A DNA stretch of 64,000 nucleotides from assembly GCF_003208435.1 (NCBI RefSeq), contig NZ_QKMF01000005.1:186001-250000 (forward strand). Reading direction: 5' to 3'. Made by a program: the position numbers and the translations under genes. Positions 53,512-63,064 of the stretch are shown here, piece after piece; the first letter of the stretch is position 1; every line of letters begins with the position of its first letter. The notes beneath the pieces are model-generated. The model did not search any database, was not told the origin of the DNA, and saw only the letters and a list, made by a program, of their open reading frames with translations. Origin of the DNA: Pelagimonas varians. GTDB taxonomy: Bacteria > Pseudomonadota > Alphaproteobacteria > Rhodobacterales > Rhodobacteraceae.

Positions 53512-53552
53512 ATTCACAACATGGAATATATAAAACATTCAAAAAGTAGAAT
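53512..53552. promoter_or_regulatory. Two SqrR/BigR-type operators with promoter elements
   Basis: Site 1 is ATTC (53512-53515), eight bases, GAAT (53524-53527). Site 2 is ATTC (53537-53540), eight bases, GAAT (53549-53552). They are 25 bp apart. On the minus strand a TTTACA -35 (53557-53552) and a TTTATA/TTATAT -10 (about 53534-53528) bracket site 2, while site 1 lies just downstream of the -10. Both sites would be blocked by a repressor. Confidence 0.7.
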
Positions 53553-53585
53553 GTAAAGAGATATTCTACAACTCGCGCCTCACTA

Positions 53586-53600
53586 TTAACGCGCCGTTAA
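53586..53600 (+). promoter_or_regulatory. CtrA-like box TTAA-N7-TTAA
   Basis: TTAA (53586-53589) and TTAA (53597-53600) are separated by exactly seven bases, the full CtrA recognition pattern. The box lies 2 bases before the ATG at 53603 and 23 before the ATG at 53624, near the mipZ and smc genes. A chance match is possible. Confidence 0.5.
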
Positions 53601-53602
53601 CC

Positions 53603-54016
53603 ATGAAGCTCCACAGTCAAATCATGCGTAGTTGGTTGCTTTTCCTCCTCTTTGTCCTTGGGGCCTGTGACGCCGCAGGCCCCGGGTTCAAGTCTTCTAG
53701 CAAGATAGAACGTAGCATCGAAGGAACGAAATTTGCCCTTCGGCGACAAGGTGATGTCGTTGAGGCGATTCGCTTGTCGCCAGAGTTTTTGCCAAAATTC
53801 ACAGAGGTGGCACGCAAGGCCGCAATAGTAGCGCAACTGGAAACTGGTTGCGCGGCCAAATGGGTAGATGGGGACCCAGCATTGCTGCGGATTGGCATGT
53901 CTTGCAACGGGGCGCGGCCCCCGAAAAAGCCCAGCCGGCGGAAATCCTTGTACTGCGACATCGAAGAGCTGTACGGGCGCGGGAACAGTTATGCAGGTCA
54001 CATGATCTGTAGATAG
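53603..54016 (+). CDS. Predicted lipoprotein of unknown function
   Basis: The 137-residue product has a lipoprotein signal peptide ending in the lipobox VLGAC. The mature part contains two further cysteine patches (ETGCAAKW; MSCNGARPPKKP and SLYCDIEELYG) and a basic stretch. Start at 53603 or 53624 (MRSWLLFLLF): neither has a good ribosome binding site, and the second gives a cleaner signal peptide. No family recognised. Confidence 0.7.
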   Translation: MKLHSQIMRSWLLFLLFVLGACDAAGPGFKSSSKIERSIEGTKFALRRQGDVVEAIRLSPEFLPKFTEVARKAAIVAQLETGCAAKWVDGDPALLRIGMSCNGARPPKKPSRRKSLYCDIEELYGRGNSYAGHMICR

Positions 54017-54164
54017 GTGTGTTTGCCACGGGTTTGAATATAGGACAAACCCCAATATCTTGGGGACAACATCGCTGTAATCGCCAAATAAGCCCATATT
54101 TTATTGACACTGAGCGGTGATACCAGCCAATCTAAATGCCAGTTCAAGAATCAAGGCAACAGAT

Positions 54165-57100
54165 TTGCAGTTCAACAAGCTCAGACTGACAGGCTTCAAA
54201 AGCTTTGTAGATCCGACGGATCTGGTCATAACTGATGGGCTTACCGGAGTCGTCGGGCCGAATGGATGTGGCAAATCCAACTTGCTTGAGGCGCTGCGCT
54301 GGGTGATGGGCGAAACCCGTGCAAAGGCGATGCGCGGCGGTGGAATGGAGGACGTGATCTTTGCCGGCGCGGCGACGCGTCCAGCCCGCAACTATGCTGA
54401 GGTTTGCCTGACCATAGACAACTCGGAACGTCTGGCCCCGACCGGATTCAACGATAGCGATCAGCTTGAAGTCGTGCGGCGGATAACCCGAGATGCTGGC
54501 AGCGCCTATAAGGCAAATTCCAAAGACACCCGAGCCCGCGACGTTCAAATGCTGTTTGCGGATGCCTCCACCGGTGCGCATTCTCCTGCACTGGTCCGGC
54601 AGGGACAGATTTCTGAATTGATCAACGCCAAGCCGAAAAACCGCCGTAAGGTTTTGGAGGACGCCGCTGGAATTGGCGGCCTGTATCAGCGCCGCCATGA
54701 GGCGGAACTGAAGCTGAAGGGTGCAGAAACCAATCTGTTGCGCGTGGATGACGTCGTAGAGCAGCTGGCGGGACAACTCGGGCAGCTGGCCCGCCAAGCC
54801 CGTCAGGCGGCACGCTATCGCGCGATCGGAGAGGAGCTTCGGTTAGCGGAGGGTATGCTTCTTTACCGGCGTTGGCGCGAAGCAGAAGACGCCCGCCTTG
54901 TCGCCGATACCCAATTGCGGGAGATGATCTCGCATGCGGGGCAGGCCGAAAAAATCGTGCGCTCTACCTCTGCGCAGCGAGCGGCTTTGGAGGATGCATT
55001 GCCGCCTCTGCGAGAAGAGGATGCGATCGCGGCTGCGATTTTGCAGCGGTTGATGGTGCAGCGCGACGCGTTGACCGATCAAGAAAAGCGGGCGCAGGAC
55101 AGCATCAATACGCTCAAACGCCGGATCGAACAGCTTGATCGGGATATGGACCGCGAAGCTGGCCTCAACCGTGATGCAGGCGAAACGATTGAGCAATTGG
55201 AATGGGAAACGCGGGAGCTGACCAAGGCCGCTGATGGCCATGATGACCGGTTGGAAGAGGCAGCAGAAACTGCGTCGGAGGCGTCTTCGATTTTGCATGA
55301 GCGCGAGGCTGACTTGGCGCAGCGCACCGAAGACGTCGCAAGACTGTCGGCACGCCACCAATCGGCACAACGCTTTGTGGCTGACAGCCGCAAATCGATG
55401 GATCGGGCGATAGGCGATGCCACCCGCGCCCAGGAAACTGTGACCCAAGCCCGCGAAACGATGGAAGCATCCCGCATCGCCGCCGAACGTTCGGAAGAAG
55501 CACAAGAAGAAGCGCAAGCTCTGACCGAGCGGGCCGAGGAATTGTTGGCCAATGCCGAAGAGGTGCGCGCCGAAACCCAAAGCCGCGAAGCTGAAGCCCG
55601 CGCCGAACGCTCCGAATCCGAAGGCGAGATGAATGCATTGCGAGCGGAGGTCACCGCACTGGCCCGCTTGCTGGACCGCGACACCGCCGAGGGTGGTCAA
55701 ATCATGGACCGGTTGCAAGTTGAGCAGGGTTTTGAGAAGGCGCTTGGGGCGGCTTTGGCTGACGATCTGCGTGCGCCAGAGGTGGACGCGGATGGGCCTA
55801 CGGGCTGGTCCGTTTTGCCGGATTATCCGCATCCCCAAGCGTTGCCGGAGGGGGTTACAGCCCTATCGCAGCATGTTTCGGTGCCCGACGTACTGGCCCG
55901 CCGGATGGAACAGATTGGTCTGATTGGTGCCGATGATGGCGCGCGCCTTCAGCCTTTGCTGAAGCCCGGTCAGCGGTTGGTCACCCTTGAGGGGGATCTG
56001 TGGCGTTGGGACGGGTTTCGCGCTTGGGCAGAAGATCAGCCCTCAGCAGCAGCCCTGCGGTTGGAACAGTTAAACCGGCTCGAGGGTTTGAAACAGGAAA
56101 TGGCCGAGGCAACGGCGCGGCTTGATGGTACCCGCGCCGCCCATGAGACGTTGACCGCGCGGTTGGCGGACCTGACCGCCGCTGATAAATCTGCCCGCGA
56201 GGCGCGCCGCCAAGCTGACCATCAATTGACCCAAGCGACTCGCGCGCAAAACCGTGCGGAAGCGGAGCGCGACATGGCGCAAAGCAAATTGGAAAGCGCT
56301 GGCCTGTCCGTTCGCCGCTACGAAGAAGAAATCAACACAGCCCGCGAACAGCTAGAAGAAGCTGAAGAAGTTTTGTTTGAGCTTGACGATCTGGATGAGG
56401 CCCGCGGCCTCGTGGAAGACATCAAAATGACCGTCGAGGCTGCCCGTATTACCATGATGGCCAAACGGTCTGCCCATGAAGAATTGCGCCGAGAGGGCGA
56501 AGCCCGCAAGGGTCGCAGCCAGCAGGTGACCAAGGAACTGTCCGGCTGGCGGCACCGTCTCGAAACCGCAGAAAAGCATGCATCCGATCTGGCAGATCGC
56601 AAAGAGGCCAGCATCGAAGAGCTGGAAGAGGCGATCACAGTTCCCGAGGAACTCGCTGATAAACGCGATGAGCTGTCTAGCGGGATCGAGGAAGCAGAGG
56701 CCCGTAAGGCGGAGGCCACCGATGCGCTGACCGGCGCGGAAACGGCGCTTCGCAGTGCAATCACTGAAGAACGCGACGCAGAACGCCTTGCTGGTGAAAC
56801 CCGCGAAACCCGCGCCCGCGCCGAAGCCCGCGCTGAGGCTGCCCAAGAGACAGTGGCCGCCGCCGCCGAGCGTATTTCCGAAGAACTGGAATGCACACCG
56901 GAAACACTGCTGGAACAGCTGAACAAGACCCCTGACGAAATGCCGATTTCAGAGCAGATCGAACATGACGTTAGCCGGCTAAAGCGCCAGCGTGACGCGT
57001 TGGGTGCTGTCAATTTGCGCGCAGAGGAAGATGCCCGCGAAGTGCAGACCGAACACGATGAGCTGGTTCAGGAGAAATCAGACCTCGAAGAGGCGATTAA

Positions 57101-57620
57101 AACGCTGCGTAGCGGCATTGCCAGCCTGAACCGCGAGGGGCGCGAACGTCTTTTGACAGCTTTTGAGCAGGTCAATGCCAACTTTTCCATGCTGTTTACG
57201 CATCTGTTCGGCGGCGGTGAGGCAAATCTGGTGATGGTCGAAAGCGACGACCCATTGGAAGCTGGCCTTGAGATTATGTGCCAACCCCCGGGCAAAAAGC
57301 TGTCGACGCTCAGCTTGTTGTCCGGCGGAGAGCAAACACTGACGGCGCTCGCGCTGATATTCGGGGTGTTTTTGGCGAATCCGGCACCGATTTGTGTGCT
57401 TGACGAAGTCGACGCACCTTTGGATGACGCCAATGTAACCCGTATGTGCGACATGCTTGATGAAATGTGCCGCCGCACCAATACTCGGTTTTTGATTATT
57501 ACGCACCATGCTGTGACCATGGCCCGAATGGACCGCTTGTATGGGGTTACCATGCAAGAGCAGGGGGTTAGCCAATTGGTGTCCGTTGACCTGAAAAAGG
57601 CCGAGAAGCTGGTCGCGTGA
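54165..57620 (+). CDS. smc: Chromosome segregation protein SMC
   Basis: SMC dimers with ScpA/ScpB form the bacterial condensin. The 1151-residue protein has the head (Walker A GPNGCGKS at 31-38), a long coiled coil rich in Ala/Glu/Arg, a hinge near 500-640, and the C-terminal signature LSGGEQTLTALAL and Walker B CVLDEVDAPLDDANV. The TTG at 54165 gives the usual QFNKLRLTGFKSF start, with AAGG upstream; the GTG at 54117 would add 16 residues atypical of the family. Confidence 0.95.
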   Translation: MQFNKLRLTGFKSFVDPTDLVITDGLTGVVGPNGCGKSNLLEALRWVMGETRAKAMRGGGMEDVIFAGAATRPARNYAEVCLTIDNSERLAPTGFNDSDQLEVVRRITRDAGSAYKANSKDTRARDVQMLFADASTGAHSPALVRQGQISELINAKPKNRRKVLEDAAGIGGLYQRRHEAELKLKGAETNLLRVDDVVEQLAGQLGQLARQARQAARYRAIGEELRLAEGMLLYRRWREAEDARLVADTQLREMISHAGQAEKIVRSTSAQRAALEDALPPLREEDAIAAAILQRLMVQRDALTDQEKRAQDSINTLKRRIEQLDRDMDREAGLNRDAGETIEQLEWETRELTKAADGHDDRLEEAAETASEASSILHEREADLAQRTEDVARLSARHQSAQRFVADSRKSMDRAIGDATRAQETVTQARETMEASRIAAERSEEAQEEAQALTERAEELLANAEEVRAETQSREAEARAERSESEGEMNALRAEVTALARLLDRDTAEGGQIMDRLQVEQGFEKALGAALADDLRAPEVDADGPTGWSVLPDYPHPQALPEGVTALSQHVSVPDVLARRMEQIGLIGADDGARLQPLLKPGQRLVTLEGDLWRWDGFRAWAEDQPSAAALRLEQLNRLEGLKQEMAEATARLDGTRAAHETLTARLADLTAADKSAREARRQADHQLTQATRAQNRAEAERDMAQSKLESAGLSVRRYEEEINTAREQLEEAEEVLFELDDLDEARGLVEDIKMTVEAARITMMAKRSAHEELRREGEARKGRSQQVTKELSGWRHRLETAEKHASDLADRKEASIEELEEAITVPEELADKRDELSSGIEEAEARKAEATDALTGAETALRSAITEERDAERLAGETRETRARAEARAEAAQETVAAAAERISEELECTPETLLEQLNKTPDEMPISEQIEHDVSRLKRQRDALGAVNLRAEEDAREVQTEHDELVQEKSDLEEAIKTLRSGIASLNREGRERLLTAFEQVNANFSMLFTHLFGGGEANLVMVESDDPLEAGLEIMCQPPGKKLSTLSLLSGGEQTLTALALIFGVFLANPAPICVLDEVDAPLDDANVTRMCDMLDEMCRRTNTRFLIITHHAVTMARMDRLYGVTMQEQGVSQLVSVDLKKAEKLVA

Positions 57621-57672
57621 ATGTGACGGGCGACTTGCTGTCAGTTCTTTGAGATGGTGATAGAGAGTCTGG

Positions 57673-58038
57673 ATGCGTTTGAACCTGCCTTTCATAGTTT
57701 CGGTGGCCTGCTTAATGGCCGGACCGACCTTAGCCCAAAGCTTTTCAACCAAGGATGACGATGAAGTCTTTGATCGCTTTTCGTTGACCAAAGTCTTGGC
57801 GGGTAAAATTTTCGAGTTCTATGACGATGGCCAATCCCAATACTATGACGACGGTCGCTATAGCTACACATACGCTGGAGGCGGTGGGACAGCCTATGGA
57901 TATTGGGATGTCACGGAGAGTGGGGCGGTTTGCGTCACGTTTCTCAACGAAGCGACGCGCTGCGATATCTATGTGATGAATGGGGAACGCATGATCCTGA
58001 TCGACGAAAACGGCAACCGGTTTCCGGTGCGCCCCTGA
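57673..58038 (+). CDS. Small periplasmic protein of unknown function
   Basis: The 121-residue product has a signal peptide cut after TLAQS-type site (MRLNLPFIVSVACLMAGPTLA) and a mature part rich in tyrosine, glycine and aspartate (FYDDGQSQYYDDGRYSYTYAGGG), ending with a cysteine pair region (CVTFLNEATRCDIYV). The pattern of a small beta-rich secreted domain resembles YD-type repeat segments but no family is certain. Its stop overlaps the EamA start (TGATG). Confidence 0.65.
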   Translation: MRLNLPFIVSVACLMAGPTLAQSFSTKDDDEVFDRFSLTKVLAGKIFEFYDDGQSQYYDDGRYSYTYAGGGGTAYGYWDVTESGAVCVTFLNEATRCDIYVMNGERMILIDENGNRFPVRP

Positions 58039-58907
58039 TGCGTTTGTTCTTGCTGTCCGCTTTGACGATGGTGGCCTTTGCCGCAAATTCCATTCTGACG
58101 CGTGTAGCGCTTGTCGACGGGAGCATTGATGTCATCAGCTTTGGCGCGTTGCGCCTTGGGGCTGGGGCCGCGATTTTAGTTGCGCTTTGCCTGTGGTTCG
58201 GCAAACGGGCGCAGCTGTTTTCTGCGCAACGGGTGATCAGCATCTTTGGCCTGCTGCTGTATATCGCCGGATTTACGGCGGCCTATGTTGGGATGGACGC
58301 CGGACTGGGCGCTTTGCTTTTGTTTGGCACGGTGCAGGTTACGATGTTTATCGGGGCGGCAATGATGCGCGAAGCCCTTCCGGCGCTACGTGTGGTTGGG
58401 GCGGCGATTGCTATGGCGGGCTTGGTCTATCTGGTCTGGCCGTGGCAGGCGATTGCCCAAAGCCAGATCAACATTGTCATGATGGTTTTGGCCGGGATCG
58501 GTTGGGGCGTCTATTCGCTGGCAGGCAAGGGCAGCACAAATGCATTGGCGGACACCGCTGTTAACTTTGTAGGTGCGGCTTTGGTGTTTCCGTTGTTGAT
58601 GTGGGCCATGGTCAGCGAACCGCAGATTATTGTGACCCCGCGCGGGGCCGGTTTGGCCGTGATTAGCGGAGCAGTAACTTCTGGTCTAGGGTATGCGCTT
58701 TGGTATGCGATCCTGCCGCGGCTTGGGGCATCTATCGGAGCGGTTGCCCAGTTGACAGTGCCCCCAATCGCTATGGCGGCGGGTGTAACCCTGTTGGGCG
58801 AAGACCTGACCACCAAGGCGATGATATCGACAATCATTGTACTGGGCGGCGTAGCCCTGTCGATCCTTGGCCCGGTTTATTTGGTCAAACGCTCCAAAGC
58901 GTCATAA
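58038..58907 (+). CDS. EamA/DMT family transporter
   Basis: The 289-residue protein has ten predicted membrane helices in two EamA halves. Its ATG shares a base with the stop of the periplasmic protein gene, so they are coupled. The last 31 bases overlap the convergent NUDIX gene. Probably an exporter of a small metabolite. Confidence 0.87.
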   Translation: MRLFLLSALTMVAFAANSILTRVALVDGSIDVISFGALRLGAGAAILVALCLWFGKRAQLFSAQRVISIFGLLLYIAGFTAAYVGMDAGLGALLLFGTVQVTMFIGAAMMREALPALRVVGAAIAMAGLVYLVWPWQAIAQSQINIVMMVLAGIGWGVYSLAGKGSTNALADTAVNFVGAALVFPLLMWAMVSEPQIIVTPRGAGLAVISGAVTSGLGYALWYAILPRLGASIGAVAQLTVPPIAMAAGVTLLGEDLTTKAMISTIIVLGGVALSILGPVYLVKRSKAS

Positions 58908-59332
58908 GTCATCCCGTCTTGCCATGGCAGACTGCGCAGGCTGTCAGGTTTTATATGCAGATCTTGAACCTCGGCACGGGTGAACCATTGGCGCCGGTTT
59001 ACAATGCGTTCGGGATCGTGCCATTCGCTGGGTTGTTCATTGGTCATTTTGCACCGAAAGAAGACTTCTACCTGATGAAAGCCGCTGTCCGGATTGTGAA
59101 ATTCGTTGACCAAACAGGGCGCGCCGATGTCGACGAATAGACCGCATTCTTCCATCAATTCCCGCGCCAGATTGTCAGGCAATGAATGGCCCTTTTCAAC
59201 CCCGCCGCCCGGTGCACACCATAGTTCAGACTGGGTGCCGTCTTTGGATGGTGGCCATGCATTGACCAACAGCAGCCGGTCTTGCTGTAGGATAATGCCG
59301 CGTACGGCCAACCGGATAGGGCGATTTGGCAA
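58877..59332 (-). CDS. NUDIX hydrolase
   Basis: The 151-residue protein has a NUDIX box ([25 protein letters not shown]) with the metal-binding RELMEE intact but a histidine where the first conserved glutamate (GX5E) normally stands. Such enzymes hydrolyse nucleoside diphosphate derivatives. Translation starts at TTG (59332) with AAGGAG six bases before it. Confidence 0.85.
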   Translation of the reverse strand: MPNRPIRLAVRGIILQQDRLLLVNAWPPSKDGTQSELWCAPGGGVEKGHSLPDNLARELMEECGLFVDIGAPCLVNEFHNPDSGFHQVEVFFRCKMTNEQPSEWHDPERIVNRRQWFTRAEVQDLHIKPDSLRSLPWQDGMTYDALERLTK

Positions 59333-59386
59333 AGAGGTCTCCTTTCGCTCTTTCCTATGGCGGGCAGGCTGCGTATTTCTGATCAG

Positions 59387-60145
59387 ATGAAATATTTGAT
59401 TGCACTGCTTCTGCTGATTGCCCCGCCTGTTCAGGCGGAGTGTATTGTCATGCTACACGGATTGGCCCGCTCGGGAAATTCCTTTGTCATTTTGGGCCGG
59501 TTGATGGAGGGCGAAGGCTATGACGTTGTCATTGTCGACTACCCGTCCACCGAAGCGCCAGTGCAAGAGCTGGTCGAAGCCGTCCCGGTGGCGGTTGAGC
59601 AATGCGGCGATCAAACCGTTCATTTTGTAACCCATTCCATGGGGGGCATTTTGCTCCGGTTCTGGCTCAAGGATCATACACCAGAAAATTTGGGCCGTGT
59701 GGTTATGCTGGCTCCGCCAAATCAAGGCAGTGAACTGGTGGATGAACTGAGCGAATGGCAGCTGTTTGAATGGATCAATGGCCCCGCCGGACTTCAACTT
59801 GGCACCGGTAGCGACAGTTTTGTCAAAAGCTTGCCACCTGTCGATTTCGAACTGGGTGTTATTGCGGGCACAACATCGCTCAATCCGGCCTATTCGGCGT
59901 TTCTTCCGGGCGACAATGACGGCAAAGTGACGGTTGAATCGACAAAGGTTGCGGGCATGGCCGCGCATCTGGAATTGCCGGTTTCCCATACGTTTATCAT
60001 GCAAGATCCGATGACAATGGCGCAGGTCGATTTGTTTTTGCGCGAGGGACGGTTTGATCCTGATCTGGATTGGACCGACTTGGTAACCGTAGATATGTTG
60101 TCGTGCCTGTTAGGTTGGTGTTCGGAGGACGAGGATGAGCATTGA
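59387..60145 (+). CDS. Exported alpha/beta hydrolase (lipase-like)
   Basis: The 252-residue product has a signal peptide ([17 protein letters not shown]) and a short lipase-type alpha/beta hydrolase with HGLARSG oxyanion segment and nucleophile serine in THSMGGIL. The catalytic acid and a late histidine (VSHTFIM) are present. Periplasmic. Its end overlaps phnM by 11 bases, so the two are coupled despite no obvious shared function. Confidence 0.85.
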   Translation: MKYLIALLLLIAPPVQAECIVMLHGLARSGNSFVILGRLMEGEGYDVVIVDYPSTEAPVQELVEAVPVAVEQCGDQTVHFVTHSMGGILLRFWLKDHTPENLGRVVMLAPPNQGSELVDELSEWQLFEWINGPAGLQLGTGSDSFVKSLPPVDFELGVIAGTTSLNPAYSAFLPGDNDGKVTVESTKVAGMAAHLELPVSHTFIMQDPMTMAQVDLFLREGRFDPDLDWTDLVTVDMLSCLLGWCSEDEDEH

Positions 60146-61277
60146 GGTCACTCTGACCGGCGCGCGTGTTTTGCGCCCGACAGGTTGGGATGATGGGTTT
60201 TTGGGGATCTCGGGCGGCCGTGTTGTTGATGAAACATCTGGGCGGTTAATTGATCTGAGCGGATATGACGTGCTTCCGGGTATCGTTGATGCGCATGGTG
60301 ACGGGTTCGAGCGCCATATGGCCCCGCGTCGGGGCGCATTGCGTGAGCGGGACGCAGGAATGGTGGCCGTTTCGGCGGAGCTTGCAGCCAATGGCATAAC
60401 GACTGCGATTCTGGCCCAATTCTGGAGCTGGGAGGGAGGATTGCGAGGTCCGGATTTCGCGCGGGAAGTTCTGGAATCTGTTCGCATCATGAAAGATGGT
60501 GTGCCCATAGATATGCGCCTGCAACTGCGGCTCGAAACCCATTTTCTGGATGAGCTAGAGGCGGCAGAGGCGGCGATTGACGCGCATGGCGTTGGCTATG
60601 TTGTGTTCAACGATCACTTGCCGCATGACCGTCTGGCACAGGGGCGCAAGCCGCCGCGTATGACGGGGCAGGCGCTGAAAAGTCGCCGCAGCCCTGAAGA
60701 CTATTTCAAACTGTTGCTTGATCTTCATGCCCGCGGGGATGAAGTCGGGGCGGTGATGGATGATCTGACCAAGCGCCTTGCTGCCAAAGGTGTCACGATG
60801 GGCAGCCATGACGATCACACCGCCCAGGATCGATCTGTTTGGCGGGCGCGTGGGGCGCTGGTGTCAGAATTTCCCGAGACTTTGGAAGCGGCGCAAGCGG
60901 CCCGCGATGCTGGTGATTTCATTGTGCTTGGCGCGCCGAACGTTGTGCGCGGGGCAAGTCATACAGGCAATGCTTCGGCGCTAGAACTGATTGCGGCAGG
61001 TCTGTGTGATGCTTTGGCATCCGATTACCACTACCCATCGCCGGCGCGGGCGGCTTGGCGCTGCGTTGAGCTGGGGTTGCTGGATGATGCAGCTGCGTGG
61101 CGCTTGGTGTCTGACGGTCCGGCCCGGGTGTTGGGCCTGCAAGATCGCGGGCAATTGCAGGCCGGAAAACGGGCGGATCTGGTGGTCATGGAGCCCGAAA
61201 CCCGGCGGATCGTCGCTACGATTGCGCAGGGACAAGTGGCTTGGATGACCGGAGCGGTCGCGGAAAGGTTTATCTAG
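60135..61277 (+). CDS. phnM: Alpha-D-ribose 1-methylphosphonate 5-triphosphate diphosphatase
   Basis: PhnM removes pyrophosphate in the C-P lyase route of phosphonate use. The 380-residue amidohydrolase-fold protein has the [10 protein letters not shown] metal motif, MGSHDDHT and the [10 protein letters not shown] ending. GGAGG precedes the ATG. It is an orphan here: no phnGHIJKL or transporter genes adjoin. It either completes a C-P lyase encoded elsewhere or hydrolyses a related nucleotide. Confidence 0.9.
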   Translation: MSIEVTLTGARVLRPTGWDDGFLGISGGRVVDETSGRLIDLSGYDVLPGIVDAHGDGFERHMAPRRGALRERDAGMVAVSAELAANGITTAILAQFWSWEGGLRGPDFAREVLESVRIMKDGVPIDMRLQLRLETHFLDELEAAEAAIDAHGVGYVVFNDHLPHDRLAQGRKPPRMTGQALKSRRSPEDYFKLLLDLHARGDEVGAVMDDLTKRLAAKGVTMGSHDDHTAQDRSVWRARGALVSEFPETLEAAQAARDAGDFIVLGAPNVVRGASHTGNASALELIAAGLCDALASDYHYPSPARAAWRCVELGLLDDAAAWRLVSDGPARVLGLQDRGQLQAGKRADLVVMEPETRRIVATIAQGQVAWMTGAVAERFI

Positions 61278-61286
61278 GGCTCTGGG

Positions 61287-62357
61287 TTAGCCCTTGGTGA
61301 TCCGGTTCACATGGGCCATTTTGCGGCCCGGCTTTACGTCCGCCTTGCCATATAGGTGCAGCGCACATGTCGGGTCTGCCATCAATTCCGGCATACGGTC
61401 CATGTCATTCCCGATGAGGTTTTCCATGACCACATCCGAATGGCGTTGACCGTCGCCCAAAGGCCAACCGGCAACCGCGCGAATATGTTGTTCGAACTGA
61501 CAACTGACGCAGCCGTTTTGTGTCCAATGTCCGGAGTTGTGTACGCGCGGTGCAATCTCGTTGATGATCAATCCTTGGGGTGTCACAAAGAACTCAACCC
61601 CCATCACGCCCACATAGTCCAGTGCGTTCAAGATCTTGGCAGCCATCAAGACCGCGTCCATTTGCAGTTTGGCGGGCACTTTGGCGGGGACGGTTGTCGT
61701 ATGAAGGATCCCATCACGGTGCACGTTTTGACCCGGATCAAAGGCCGAAACTTGACCATCTGCGCTGCGCGCTGCGATCACTGAAATCTCGCAAGTGAAA
61801 TTTACAAACCCTTCGAGGACCGCTGGTGCACCGTTCATTTCCGCCAGTGCTTCAGCAGCGTCTTCGGCGGATTTTAGTCGTGCCTGCCCTTTGCCATCAT
61901 AGCCAAACCGGCGGGTCTTCAAGATCGACGGAGCGCCAATCGCCTCGACCGCTGCAGTCATACTGGTGGAATCTGTGACATCCGCATAAGGCGCGATTGC
62001 CAATCCCAAGTCAGCCAAAAAGGCCTTTTCAATCAAACGATCCTGACTGATGCGCAAAGCCTCGCGGCCCGGACGAATAGGGCGCAGGGTTTCGAGCAGG
62101 TCCAAGGCTGAGGTCGGGATGTTTTCGAATTCATAGGTGATCACATCGACGGTTTCGGCAAAGGCCTTTAGCGCGTCTTGGTCCTCATAGGAGGCAGTGG
62201 TGACACGATGCGCAACATCCGCCGCGGGGGGATTGGCGCTGGGTTCAAAAATATGGGATTTGAAACCCAATCGGCTGGCCGCGACTGACAACATGCGGCC
62301 CAATTGGCCGCCTCCGAGGATACCGATTGTCGATCCGGGGACGAGGGGGGATGTCAT
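61287..62357 (-). CDS. purK: N5-carboxyaminoimidazole ribonucleotide synthase
   Basis: PurK carboxylates AIR with ATP and bicarbonate in purine synthesis. The 356-residue ATP-grasp protein has GILGGGQLGRM at the start and the late INEIAPRVHNSGHWT motif. AGGAGG precedes the ATG. It follows purE by 131 bases in the usual purE-purK order and ends nine bases from the convergent phnM. Confidence 0.96.
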   Translation of the reverse strand: MTSPLVPGSTIGILGGGQLGRMLSVAASRLGFKSHIFEPSANPPAADVAHRVTTASYEDQDALKAFAETVDVITYEFENIPTSALDLLETLRPIRPGREALRISQDRLIEKAFLADLGLAIAPYADVTDSTSMTAAVEAIGAPSILKTRRFGYDGKGQARLKSAEDAAEALAEMNGAPAVLEGFVNFTCEISVIAARSADGQVSAFDPGQNVHRDGILHTTTVPAKVPAKLQMDAVLMAAKILNALDYVGVMGVEFFVTPQGLIINEIAPRVHNSGHWTQNGCVSCQFEQHIRAVAGWPLGDGQRHSDVVMENLIGNDMDRMPELMADPTCALHLYGKADVKPGRKMAHVNRITKG

Positions 62358-62488
62358 GGCGGGCCTCCTGTAGCATTCTGCGTTTGATGCGTTGAATTCG
62401 CGCGTTTCGCAAGGGGGGCGCAGCGGGCAAAGCGGGGCAATATGTAGGATTTGCCCTGCTTAAAGATGCTTTTTGCCACCAGTGAGGA

Positions 62489-62983
62489 TTAAACGAGGTC
62501 GCGGTCCGGTTCGTCGGCGATCGATGCAGACAGATCGCTGCGCCATGTATCGAGGCGTTCCGCCAGTTCCGAATCTTGCAACGCCAGAATACCAGCAGCC
62601 ATCAGCCCGCCATTTTTAGCCCCAGCGGCCCCAATTGCCATGGTCGCAACTGGAAATCCGCGCGGCATTTGCAAAATGGAATAGAGGCTATCGACACCGT
62701 TCAGCGCCCGGGTTTGCACTGGAATGCCAACAACAGGAACGCGGGTTTTTGAGGCCATCATGCCAGGTAAATGCGCCGCGCCGCCTGCGCCAGCGATGAT
62801 TACCTGCAAGCCGCGTGAAACGGCCGTTTTGCCGTAGTCCCACAGGCGGTCTGGTGTGCGGTGGGCCGAGACGATCTTGACCTCATAGGGCACGCCCAAT
62901 TCATCCAGAACATCGGCTGCTTCTTTCATGGTTGGCCAGTCCGATTGGCTGCCCATGATAATTCCGACTTTGACTGCGCTCAT
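62489..62983 (-). CDS. purE: N5-carboxyaminoimidazole ribonucleotide mutase
   Basis: PurE moves the carboxyl group from N5 to C4 of the imidazole ring. The 164-residue product has GSQSDWPTM near the start, SAHRTPDRL and [11 protein letters not shown]. The ATG at 62983 has AGGAG upstream; the frame start at 63028 is rejected. Confidence 0.96.
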   Translation of the reverse strand: MSAVKVGIIMGSQSDWPTMKEAADVLDELGVPYEVKIVSAHRTPDRLWDYGKTAVSRGLQVIIAGAGGAAHLPGMMASKTRVPVVGIPVQTRALNGVDSLYSILQMPRGFPVATMAIGAAGAKNGGLMAAGILALQDSELAERLDTWRSDLSASIADEPDRDLV

Positions 62984-63064
62984 GATTGTCTCCTGTTGCG
63001 AAGAAGCGCGCACTATATTCAACGGCATTCAAAGAACAATGCGGCGATTGCAGCGGTGGCCGGC

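Noticed and set aside
54843-55838. 331-codon open frame antisense to smc
   Set aside because: Lies opposite the smc coiled-coil coding region, whose repetitive codons give long open antisense frames.
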